From NCBI GenBank assembly GCA_018806915.1, contig JAGKQI010000023.1, forward strand, positions 171,705 through 235,704: a stretch of DNA of 64,000 nucleotides, read 5' to 3'. Within the stretch, counting starts at the first letter, position 1; the number at the start of each line of letters is the position of its first letter. The translations under genes and the position numbers were made by a program. The notes under the pieces are model-generated. The model worked only from the letters and a program-made list of their open reading frames with translations, did no database searches and was not told where the DNA came from. Below, in pieces: positions 1 through 12,500 of this stretch. The stretch comes from Phytophthora colocasiae (lineage: Eukaryota > Oomycota > Peronosporomycetes > Peronosporales > Peronosporaceae).

Positions 1-268
1 TACGTATACCACCTGTTTGCAGCACGAAACCGAGCATGTATGCTGCGTGTATTCCGTGTCGTGCTTTCTATCCGTGAGTGTACTAGTAGCCACTGTAATG
101 TTGTTGCAGGCTGCTTCTATCCGCTGATTGGCTACGAACTTGACATAAAACGGCTGTCTGTGGTTTGTAGTCGGATTCGGTATGGTCAAACAGACACCCT
201 TGCGAAATTTCAGGCCCGCCAGGTCTGTAGTTGCTGCAGTATTACAATCTAATCGCTGATTGGTTATT

Positions 269-282
269 GCGTGTATACACGC
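269..282. repeat. 14-bp perfect palindrome in the satellite unit
   Basis: GCGTGTATACACGC is self-complementary and sits just after a GCTGATTGGTTATT stretch. It recurs in every unit. It is a possible protein-binding or cruciform site; its function is unknown. Confidence 0.7.
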
Positions 283-534
283 CCTTCTATGTCCATTCTC
301 ATAGTGAACCATGTAGACATCGACATCTTACGAGTGGCTGTTTTTTTTCGCGCGAATTTTGCACCAACTTGGCCCTCCTGAGCTTCTTCTGTCTGGCGAA
401 GGAGTTCAAAACCCCAAACTAGTGATATCGAGGTGCCCAAAACTGTTAACTTTGGGTTGGGGGACCCCACGATACAGGGCAAAGGGGACCCCCGACAGAG
501 GGGCAAAACCGGTTGAGGGGGACCCCCGGACCCC

Positions 535-554
535 GCCGATACACGTGTATCGGC
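535..554. repeat. 20-bp perfect palindrome in the satellite unit
   Basis: GCCGATACACGTGTATCGGC is its own reverse complement and lies 7 bp before the TATATATA motif. It is present in most units. In units whose GC-rich block is deleted into it (near 7139, 7950 and 11250) only the inner 14 bp remain palindromic. The CACGTG centre is an E-box-type core. A binding-site role is only a guess. Confidence 0.75.
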
Positions 555-561
555 TGAAACA

Positions 562-571
562 TATATATAGG
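562..571 (+). promoter_or_regulatory. TATA-like motif in the satellite unit
   Basis: ATATATATAG follows the 20-bp palindrome and is conserved in nearly every unit; one unit near 16265 has lost two bases. It would suit a pol II TATA element reading rightward, but no start site or product is known. The array's right end falls exactly at this motif (21265). Confidence 0.3.
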
Positions 572-3500
572 GTTGCGCCGGATCGTGGGGCCGGAGGACA
601 AACTTTGAGACGAGACTGTGTGCGTTGTAGTTGGCGGTAGCGGGCAAGTCGCGGCGCAAATCGTATCTACGGATCAAGGCGCGTCGAGTGGTACCGGTGG
701 CGGGTCATGTATGTGCACAACCATTCCGCCCCGTCTATGTAAAGATGGCGTATACAATGCACGCGAACACGCACGTGGGAGGAAACAAACGACACACTTT
801 TCCGCTTCTAGGATGTGCACCGACTATGTATATACGTATACCACCTGTTTGCAGCACGAAACCGAGCATGTATGCTGCGTGTATTCCGTGTCGTGCTTTC
901 TATCCGCGAGTGTACTAGTAGCCACTGTAATGTTGTTGCAGGCTGCTTCTATCCGCTGATTGGCTACGAACTTGACATAAAACGGCTGTCTGTGGTTTGT
1001 AGTCGGATTCGGTATGGTCAAACAGACACCCTTGCGAAATTTCAGGCCCGCCAGGTCTGTAGTTGCTGCAGTATTACAATCTAATCGCTGATTGGTTATT
1101 GCGTGTATACACGCCCTTCTATGTCCATTCTCATAGTGAACCATGTAGACATCGACATCTTACGAGTGGCTGTTTTTTTTTCGCGCGAATTTTGCACCAA
1201 CTTGGCCCTTCTGAGCTTCTTCTGTCTGGCGAAGGAGTTCAAAACCCCAAACTAGTGATATCGAGGTGCCCAAAACTGTTAACTTTGGGTTGGGGGACCC
1301 CACGATACAGGGCAAAGGGGACCCCGACAGAGGGGCAAAACCGGTTGAGGGGACCCCCGGACCCCGCCGATACACGTGTATCGGCTGAAACATATATATA
1401 GGGTTGCGCCGGATCGTGGGGCCGGAGGACAAACTTTGAGACGAGACTGTGTGCGTTGTAGTTGGCGGTAGCGGGCAAGTCGCGGCGCAAATCGTATCTA
1501 CGGATCAAGGCGCGTCGAGTGGTACCGGTGGCGGGTCATGTATGTGCACAACCATTCCGCCCCGTCTATGTAAAGATGGCGTATACAATGCACGCGAACA
1601 CGCACGTGGGAGGAAACAAACGACACACTTTTCCGCTTCTAGGATGTGCACCGACTATGTATATACGTATACCACCTGTTTGCAGCACGAAACCGAGCAT
1701 GTATGCTGCGTGTATTCCGTGTCGTGCTTTCTATCCGCGAGTGTACTAGTAGCCACTGTAATGTTGTTGCAGGCTGCTTCTATCCGCTGATTGGCTACGA
1801 ACTTGACATAAAACGGCTGTCTGTGGTTTGTAGTCGGATTCGGTATGGTCAAACAGACACCCTTGCGAAATTTCAGGCCCGCCAGGTCTGTAGTTGCTGC
1901 AGTATTACAATCTAATCGCTGATTGGTTATTGCGTGTATACACGCCCTTCTATGTCCATTCTCATAGTGAACCATGTAGACATCGACATCTTACGAGTGG
2001 CTGTTTTTTTTTCGCGCGAATTTTGCACCAACTTGGCCCTCCTGAGCTTCTTCTGTCTGGCGAAGGAGTTCAAAACCCCAAACTAGTGATATCGAGGTGC
2101 CCAAAACTGTTAACTTTGGGTTGGGGGACCCCACGATACAGGGCAAAGGGGACCCCCGACAGAGGGGCAAAACCGGTTGAGGGGGACCCCCGGACCCCGC
2201 CGATACACGTGTATCGGCTGAAACATATATATAGGGTTGCGCCGGATCGTGGGGCCGGAGGACAAACTTTGAGACGAGACTGCGTGCGTTGTAGTTGGCG
2301 GTAGCGGGCAAGTCGCGGCGCAAATCGTATCTACGGATCAAGGCGCGTCGAGTGGTACCGGTGGCGGGTCATGTATGTGCACAACCATTCCGCCCCGTCT
2401 ATGTAAAGATGGCGTATACAATGCACGCGAACACGCACGTGGGAGGAAACAAACGACACACTTTTCCGCTTCTAGGATGTGCACCGACTATGTATATACG
2501 TATACCACCTGTTTGCAGCACGAAACCGAGCATGTATGCTGCGTGTATTCCGTGTCGTGCTTTCTATCCGCGAGTGTACTAGTAGCCACTGTAATGTTGT
2601 TGCAGGCTGCTTCTATCCGCTGATTGGCTACGAACTTGACATAAAACGGCTGTCTGTGGTTTGTAGTCGGATTCGGTATGGTCAAACAGACACCCTTGCG
2701 AAATTTCAGGCCCGCCAGGTCTGTAGTTGCTGCAGTATTACAATCTAATCGCTGATTGGTTATTGCGTGTATACACGCCCTTCTATGTCCATTCTCATAG
2801 TGAACCATGTAGACATCGACATCTTACGAGTGGCTGTTTTTTTTTCGCGCGAATTTTGCACCAACTTGGCCCTCCTGAGCTTCTTCTGTCTGGCGAAGGA
2901 GTTCAAAACCCCAAACTAGTGATATCGAGGTGCCCAAAACTGTTAACTTTGGGTTGGGGACCCCACGATACAGGGCAAAGGGGACCCCCGACAGAGGGGC
3001 AAAACCGGGTGAGGGGGACCCCCGGACCCCGCCGATACACGTGTATCGGCTGAAACATATATATAGGGTTGCGCCGGATCGTGGGGCCGGAGGACAAACT
3101 TTGAGACGAGACTGTGTGCGTTGTAGTTGGCGGTAGCGGGCAAGTCGCGGCGCAAATCGTATCTACGGATCAAGGCGCGTCGAGTGGTACCGGTGGCGGG
3201 TCATGTATGTGCACAACCATTCCGCCCCGTCTATGTAAAGATGGCGTATACAATGTACGCGAACACGCACGTGGGAGGAAACAAACGACACACTTTTCCG
3301 CTTCTAGGATGTGCACCGACTATGTATATACGTATACCACCTGTTTGCAGCACGAAACCGAGCATGTATGCTGCGTGTATTCCGTGTCGTGCTTTCTATC
3401 CGTGAGTGTACTAGTAGCCACTGTAATGTTGTTGCAGGCTGCTTCTATCCGCTGATTGGCTACGAACTTGACATAAAACGGCTGTCTGTGGTTTGTAGTC

Positions 3501-6500
3501 GGATTCGGTATGGTCAAACAGACACCCTTGCGAAATTTCAGGCCCGCCAGGTCTGTAGTTGCTGCAGTATTACAATCTAATCGCTGATTGGTTATTGCGT
3601 GTATACACGCCCTTCTATGTCCATTCTCATAGTGAACCATGTAGACATCGACATCTTACGAGTGGCTGTTTTTTCGCGCGAATTTTGCACCAACTTGGCC
3701 CTCCTGAGCTTCTTCTGTCTGGCGAAGGAGTTCAAAACCCCAAACTAGTGATATCGAGGTGCCCAAAACTGTTAACTTTGGGTTGGGGGACCCCACGATA
3801 CAGGGCAAAGGGGACCCCCGACAGAGGGGCAAAACCGGTTGAGGGGGACCCCCGGACCCCGCCGATACACGTGTATCGGCTGAAACATATATATAGGGTT
3901 GCGCCGGATCGTGGGGCCGGAGGACAAACTTTGAGACGAGACTGTGTGCGTTGTAGTTGGCGGTAGCGGGCAAGTCGCGGCGCAAATCGTATCTACGGAT
4001 CAAGGCGCGTCGAGTGGTACCGGTGGCGGGTCATGTATGTGCACAACCATTCCGCCCCGTCTATGTAAAGATGGCGTATACAATGCACGCGAACACGCAC
4101 GTGGGAGGAAACAAACGACACACTTTTCCGCTTCTAGGATGTGCACCGACTATGTATATACGTATACCACCTGTTTGCAGCACGAAACCGAGCATGTATG
4201 CTGCGTGTATTCCGTGTCGTGCTTTCTATCCGCGAGTGTACTAGTAGCCACTGTAATGTTGTTGCAGGCTGCTTCTATCCGCTGATTGGCTACGAACTTG
4301 ACATAAAACGGCTGTCTGTGGTTTGTAGTCGGATTCGGTATGGTCAAACAGACACCCTTGCGAAATTTCAGGCCCGCCAGGTCTGTAGTTGCTGCAGTAT
4401 TACAATCTAATCGCTGATTGGTTATTGCGTGTATACACGCCCTTCTATGTCCATTCTCATAGTGAACCATGTAGACATCGACATCTTACGAGTGGCTGTT
4501 TTTTTTTCGCGCGAATTTTGCACCAACTTGGCCCTCCTGAGCTTCTTCTGTCTGGCGAAGGAGTTCAAAACCCCAAACTAGTGATATCGAGGTGCCCAAA
4601 ACTGTTAACTTTGGGTTGGGGGACCCCACGATACAGGGCAAAGGGGACCCCCGGACCCCGCCGATACACGTGTATCGGCTGAAACATATATATAGGGTTG
4701 CGCCGGATCGTGGGGCCGGAGGACAAACTTTGAGACGAGACTGTGTGCGTTGTAGTTGGCGGTAGCGGGCAAGTCGCGGCGCAAATCGTATCTACGGATC
4801 AAGGCGCGTCGAGTGGTACCGGTGGCGGGTCATGTATGTGCACAACCATTCCGCCCCGTCTATGTAAAGATGGCGTATACAATGCACGCGAACACGCACG
4901 TGGGAGGAAACAAACGACACACTTTTCCGCTTCTAGGATGTGCACCGACTATGTATATACGTATACCACCTGTTTGTGTGCACGAAACCGAGCATGTATG
5001 CTGCGTGTATTCCGTGTCGTGCTTTCTATCCGCGAGTGTACTAGTAGCCACTGTAATGTTGTTGCAGGCTGCTTCTATCCGCTGATTGGCTACGAACTTG
5101 ACATAAAACGGCTGTCTGTGGTTTGTAGTCGGATTCGGTATGGTCAAACAGACACCCTTGCGAAATTTCAGGCCCGCCAGGTCTGTAGTTGCTGCAGTAT
5201 TACAATCTAATCGCTGATTGGTTATTGCGTGTATACACGCCCTTCTATGTCCATTCTCATAGTGAACCATGTAGACATCGACATCTTACGAGTGGCTGTT
5301 TTGTCGCGCGAATTTTGCACCAACTTGGCCCTCCTGAGCTTCTTCTGTCTGGCGAAGGAGTTCAAAACCCCAAACTAGTGATATCGAGGTGCCCAAAACT
5401 GTTAACTTTGGGTTGGGGGACCCCACGATACAGGACAAAGGGGACCCCGACAGAGGGGCAAAACCGGTTGAGGGGGACCCCCGGACCCCGCCGATACACG
5501 TGTATCGGCTGAAACATATATATAGGGTTGCGCCGGATCGTGGGGCCGGAGGACAAACTTTGAGACGAGACTGTGTGCGTTGTAGTTGGCGGTAGCGGGC
5601 AAGTCGCGGCGCAAATCGTATCTACGGATCAAGGCGCGTCGAGTGGTACCGGTGGCGGGTCATGTATGTGCACAACCATTCCGCCCCGTCTATGTAAAGA
5701 TGGCGTATACAATGCACGCGAACACGCACGTGGGAGGAAACAAACGACACACTTTTCCGCTTCTAGGATGTGCACCGACTATGTATATACGTATACCACC
5801 TGTTTGTGTGCACGAAACCGAGCATGTATGCTGCGTGTATTCCGTGTCGTGCTTTCTATCCGCGAGTGTACTAGTAGCCACTGTAATGTTGTTGCAGGCT
5901 GCTTCTATCCGCTGATTGGCTACGAACTTGACATAAAACGGCTGTCTGTGGTTTGTAGTCGGATTCGGTATGGTCAAACAGACACCCTTGCGAAATTTCA
6001 GGCCCGCCAGGTCTGTAGTTGCTGCAGTATTACAATCTAATCGCTGATTGGTTATTGCGTGTATACACGCCCTTCTATGTCCATTCTCATAGTGAACCAT
6101 GTAGACATCGACATCTTACGAGTGGCTGTTTTTTTTTCGCGCGAATTTTGCACCAACTTGGCCCTCCTGAGCTTCTTCTGTCTGGCGAAGGAGTTCAAAC
6201 CCCAAACTAGTGATATCGAGGTGCCCAAAACTGTTAACTTTGGGTTGGGGACCCCACGATACAGGGCAAAGGGACCCCCGACAGAGGGCAAAACCGGTTG
6301 AGGGGACCCCCGGACCCCGCCGATACACGTGTATCGGCTGAAACATATATATAGGGTTGCGCCGGATCGTGGGGCCGGAGGACAAACTTTGAGACGAGAC
6401 TGTGTGCGTTGTAGTTGGCGGTAGCGGGCAAGTCGCGGCGCAAATCGTATCTACGGATCAAGGCGCGTCGAGTGGTACCGGTGGCGGGTCATGTATGTGC

Positions 6501-9500
6501 ACAACCATTCCGCCCCGTCTATGTAAAGATGGCGTATACAATGCACGCGAACACGCACGTGGGAGGAAACAAACGACACACTTTTCCGCTTCTAGGATGT
6601 GCACCGACTATGTATATACGTATACCACCTGTTTGTGTGCACGAAACCGAGCATGTATGCTGCGTGTATTCCGTGTCGTGCTTTCTATCCGTGAGTGTAC
6701 TAGTAGCCACTGTAATGTTGTTGCAGGCTGCTTCTATCCGCTGATTGGCTACGAACTTGACATAAAACGGCTGTCTGTGGTTTGTAGTCGGATTCGGTAT
6801 GGTCAAACAGACACCCTTGCGAAATTTCAGGCCCGCCAGGTCTGTAGTTGCTGCAGTATTACAATCTAATCGCTGATTGGTTATTGCGTGTATACACGCC
6901 CTTCTATGTCCATTCTCATAGTGAACCATGTAGACATCGATATCTTACGAGTGGCTGTTTTTTTTTCGCGCGAATTTTGCACCAACTTGGCCCTCCTGAG
7001 CTTCTTCTGTCTGGCGAAGGAGTTCAAAACCCAAACAAGTGATATAGAGGTGCCCAAAAAAGTTAACATTGGGTTTGGGGACCCCACGATAACGGGCAAA
7101 GGGGACCCCCGACAGAGGGGCAAAACCGGTTGAGGGTTGATACACGTGTATCGGCTGAAACATATATATAGGGTTGCGCCGGATCGTGGGGCCGGAGGAC
7201 AAACTTTGAGACGAGACTGTGTGCGTTGTAGTTGGCGGTAGCGGGCAAGTCGCGGCGCAAATCGTATCTACGGATCAAGGCGCGTCGAGTGGTACCGGTG
7301 GCGGGTCATGTATGTGCACAACCATTCCGCCCCGTCTATGTAAAGATGGCGTATACAATGCACGCGAACACGCACGTGGGAGGAAACAAACGACACACTT
7401 TTCCGCTTCTAGGATGTGCACCGACTATGTATATACGTATACCACCTGTTTGCAGCACGAAACCGAGCATGTATGCTGCGTGTATTCCGTGTCGTGCTTT
7501 CTATCCGCGAGTGTACTAGTAGCCACTGTAATGTTGTTGCAGGCTGCTTCTATCCGCTGATTGGCTACGAACTTGACATAAAACGGCTGTCTGTGGTTTG
7601 TAGTCGGATTCGGTATGGTCAAACAGACACCCTTGCGAAATTTCAGGCCCGCCAGGTCTGTAGTTGCTGCAGTATTACAATCTAATCGCTGATTGGTTAT
7701 TGCGTGTATACACGCCCTTCTATGTCCATTCTCATAGTGAACCATGTAGACATCGACATCTTACGAGTGGCTGTTTTTTTTTCGCGCGAATTTTGCACCA
7801 ACTTGGCCCTCCTGAGCTTCTTCTGTCTGGCGAAGGAGTTCAAAACCCCAAACTAGTGATATCGAGGTGCCCAAAACTGTTAACTTTGGGTTGGGGGCAC
7901 CCACGATACAGGGCTAAGTGGCCCCCCGACAGAGGGGCAAAACCGGTTGATACACGTGTATCGGCTGAAACATATATATAGGGTTGCGCCGGATCGTGGG
8001 GCCGGAGGACAAACTTTGAGACGAGACTGTGTGCGTTGTAGTTGGCGGTAGCGGGCAAGTCGCGGCGCAAATCGTATCTACGGATCAAGGCGCGTCGAGT
8101 GGTACCGGTGGCGGGTCATGTATGTGCACAACCATTCCGCCCCGTCTATGTAAAGATGGCGTATACAATGCACGCGAACACGCACGTGGGAGGAAACAAA
8201 CGACACACTTTTCCGCTTCTAGGATGTGCACCGACTATGTATATACGTATACCACCTGTTTGCAGCACGAAACCGAGCATGTATGCTGCGTGTATTCCGT
8301 GTCGTGCTTTCTATCCGCGAGTGTACTAGTAGCCACTGTAATGTTGTTGCAGGCTGCTTCTATCCGCTGATTGGCTACGAACTTGACATAAAACGGCTGT
8401 CTGTGGTTTGTAGTCGGATTCGGTATGGTCAAACAGACACCCTTGCGAAATTTCAGGCCCGCCAGGTCTGTAGTTGCTGCAGTATTACAATCTAATCGCT
8501 GATTGGTTATTGCGTGTATACACGCCCTTCTATGTCCATTCTCATAGTGAACGATGTAGACATCGATATCTTACGAGTGGCTGTTTTTTTTTCGCGCGAA
8601 TTTTGCACCAACTTGGCCCTCCTGAGCTTCTTCTGTCTGGCGAAGGAGTTCAAAACCCCCAACTAGTGATATCGAGGTGCCCAAAACTGTTAACTTTGGG
8701 TTGGGGACCCCACGATACAGGGCAAAGGGACCCCGACAGAGGGGCAAAACCGGTTGAGGGGGACCCCCGGACCCCGCCGATACACGTGTATCGGCTGAAA
8801 CATATATATAGGGTTGCGCCGGATCGTGGGGCCGGAGGACAAACTTTGAGACGAGACTGTGTGCGTTGTAGTTGGCGGTAGCGGGCAAGTCGCGGCGCAA
8901 ATCGTATCTACGGATCAAGGCGCGTCGAGTGGTACCGGTGGCGGGTCATGTATGTGCACAACCATTCCGCCCCGTCTATGTAAAGATGGCGTATACAATG
9001 CACGCGAACACGCACGTGGGAGGAAACAAACGACACACTTTTCCGCTTCTAGGATGTGCACCGACTATGTATATACGTATACCACCTGTTTGCAGCACGA
9101 AACCGAGCATGTATGCTGCGTGTATTCCGTGTCGTGCTTTCTATCCGCGAGTGTACTAGTAGCCACTGTAATGTTGTTGCAGGCTGCTTCTATCCGCTGA
9201 TTGGCTACGAACTTGACATAAAACGGCTGTCTGTGGTTTGTAGTCGGATTCGGTATGGTCAAACAGACACCCTTGCGAAATTTCAGGCCCGCCAGGTCTG
9301 TAGTTGCTGCAGTATTACAATCTAATCGCTGATTGGTTATTGCGTGTATACACGCCCTTCTATGTCCATTCTCATAGTGAACCATGTAGACATCGATATC
9401 TTACGAGTGGCTGTTTTTTTCGCGCGAATCTTGCACCAACTTGGCCCTCCTGAGCTTCTTCTGTCTGGCGAAGGAGTTCAAAACCCCAAACTAGTGATAT

Positions 9501-12500
9501 CGAGGTGCCCAAAACTGTTAACTTTGGGTTGGGGACCCCACGATACAGGGCAAAGGGGACCCCCGACAGAGGGGCAAACCCGGTTGAGGGGGACCCCCGG
9601 CCCCCGCCGATACACGTGTATCGGCTGAAACATATATATAGGGTTGCGCCGGATCGTGGGGCCGGAGGACAAACTTTGAGACGAGACTGTGTGCGTTGTA
9701 GTTGGCGGTAGCGGGCAAGTCGCGGCGCAAATCGTATCTACGGATCAAGGCGCGTCGAGTGGTACCGGTGGCGGGTCATGTATGTGCACAACCATTCCGC
9801 CCCGTCTATGTAAAGATGGCGTATACAATGCACGCGAACACGCACGTGGGAGGAAACAAACGACACACTTTTCCGCTTCTAGGATGTGCACCGACTATGT
9901 ATATACGTATACCACCTGTTTGCAGCACGAAACCGAGCATGTATGCTGCGTGTATTCCGTGTCGTGCTTTCTATCCGCGAGTGTACTAGTAGCCACTGTA
10001 ATGTTGTTGCAGGCTGCTTCTATCCGCTGATTGGCTACGAACTTGACATAAAACGGCTGTCTGTGGTTTGTAGTCGGATTCGGTATGGTCAAAAAGACAC
10101 CCTTGCGAAATTTCAGGCCCGCCAGGTCTGTAGTTGCTGCAGTATTACAATCTAATCGCTGATTGGTTATTGCGTGTATACACGCCCTTCTATGTCCATT
10201 CTCATAGTGAACCATGTAGACATCGATATCTTACGAGTGGCTGTTTTTTTCGCGCGAATTTTGCACCAACTTGGCCCTCCTGAGCTTCTTCTGTCTGGCG
10301 AAGGAGTTCAAAACCCCAAACTAGTGATATCGAGGTGCCCAAAACTGTTAACTTTGGGTTGGGGACCCCACGATACAGGGCAAAGGGACCCCCGACAGAG
10401 GGGCAAAACCGGTTGAGGGGACCCCCGGACCCCGCCGATACACGTGTATCGGCTGAAACATATATATAGGGTTGCGCCGGATCGTGGGGCCGGAGGACAA
10501 ACTTTGAGACGAGACTGTGTGCGTTGTAGTTGGCGGTAGCGGGCAAGTCGCGGCGCAAATCGTATCTACGGATCAAGGCGCGTCGAGTGGTACCGGTGGC
10601 GGGTCATGTATGTGCACAACCATTCCGCCCCGTCTATGTAAAGATGGCGTATACAATGCACGCGAACACGCACGTGGGTGTAAACAAACGACACACTTTT
10701 CCGCTTCTAGTTTGTGCACCGACTATGTATATACGTATACCACCTGTTTGCAGCACGAAACCGAGCATGTATGCTGCGTGTATTCCGTGTCGTGCTTTCT
10801 ATCCGCGAGTGTACTAGTAGCCACTGTAATGTTGTTGCAGGCTGCTTCTATCCGCTGATTGGCTACGAACTTGACATAAAACGGCTGTCTGTGGTTTGTA
10901 GTCGGATTCGGTATGGTCAAACAGACACCCTTGCGAAATTTCAGGCCCGCCAGGTCTGTAGTTGCTGCAGTATTACAATCTAATCGCTGATTGGTTATTG
11001 CGTGTATACACGCCCTTCTATGTCCATTCTCATAGTGAACCATGTAGACATCGATATCTTACGAGTGGCTGTTTTTTTTTTCGCGCGAATTTTGCACCAA
11101 CTTGGCCCTCCTGAGCTTCTTCTGTCTGGCGAAGGAGTTCAAAACCCCAAACTAGTGATATCGAGGTGCCCAAAACTGTTAACTTTGGGTTGGGGGACCC
11201 CACGATACAGGGCAAAGGGGACCCCCGACAGAGGGGCAAAACCGGTTGATACACGTGTATCGGCTGAAACATATATATAGGGTTGCGCCGGATCGTGGGG
11301 CCGGAGGACAAACTTTGAGACGAGACTGTGTGCGTTGTAGTTGGCGGTAGCGGGCAAGTCGCGGCGCAAATCGTATCTACGGATCAAGGCGCGTCGAGTG
11401 GTACCGGTGGCGGGTCATGTATGTGCACAACCATTCCGCCCCGTCTATGTAAAGATGGCGTATACAATGCACGCGAACACGCACGTGGGAGGAAACAAAC
11501 GACACACTTTTCCGCTTCTAGGATGTGCACCGACTATGTATATACGTATACCACCTGTTTGCAGCACGAAACCGAGCATGTATGCTGCGTGTATTCCGTG
11601 TCGTGCTTTCTATCCGCGAGTGTACTAGTAGCCACTGTAATGTTGTTGCAGGCTGCTTCTATCCGCTGATTGGCTACGAACTTGACATAAAACGGCTGTC
11701 TGTGGTTTGTAGTCGGATTCGGTATGGTCAAACAGACACCCTTGCGAAATTTCAGGCCCGCCAGGTCTGTAGTTGCTGCAGTATTACAATCTAATCGCTG
11801 ATTGGTTATTGCGTGTATACACGCCCTTCTATGTCCATTCTCATAGTGAACGATGTAGACATCGACATCTTACGAGTGGCTGTTTTTTTTTCGCGCGAAT
11901 TTTGCACCAACTTGGCCCTCCTGAGCTTCTTCTGTCTGGCGAAGGAGTTCAAAACCCCAAACTAGTGATATCGAGGTGCCCAAAACTGTTAACTTTGGGT
12001 TGGGGGACCCCACGATACAGGGCAAAGGGGACCCCCGACAGAGGGGCAAAACCGGGTGAGGGGACTTGACCCCGCCGATACACGTGTATCGGCTGAAACA
12101 TATATATAGGGTTGCGCCGGATCGTGGGGCCGGAGGACAAACTTTGAGACGAGACTGTGTGCGTTGTAGTTGGCGGTAGCGGGCAAGTCGCGGCGCAAAT
12201 CGTATCTACGGATCAAGGCGCGTCGAGTGGTACCGGTGGCGGGTCATGTATGTGCACAACCATTCCGCCCCGTCTATGTAAAGATGGCGTATACAATGCA
12301 CGCGAACACGCACGTGGGAGGAAACAAACGACACACTTTTCCGCTTCTAGGATGTGCACCGACTATGTATATACGTATATCACCTGTTTGTGTGCACGAA
12401 ACCGAGCATGTATGCTGCGTGTATTCCGTGTCGTGCTTTCTATCCGCGAGTGTACTAGTAGCCACTGTAATGTTGTTGCAGGCTGCTTCTATCCGCTGAT

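Noticed and set aside
390..421. Pol III A-box and B-box matches in the satellite unit (TGGCGAAGGAG and GTTCAAAAC)
   Set aside because: The two motifs are adjacent or overlapping instead of 30-60 bp apart, and no cloverleaf forms.
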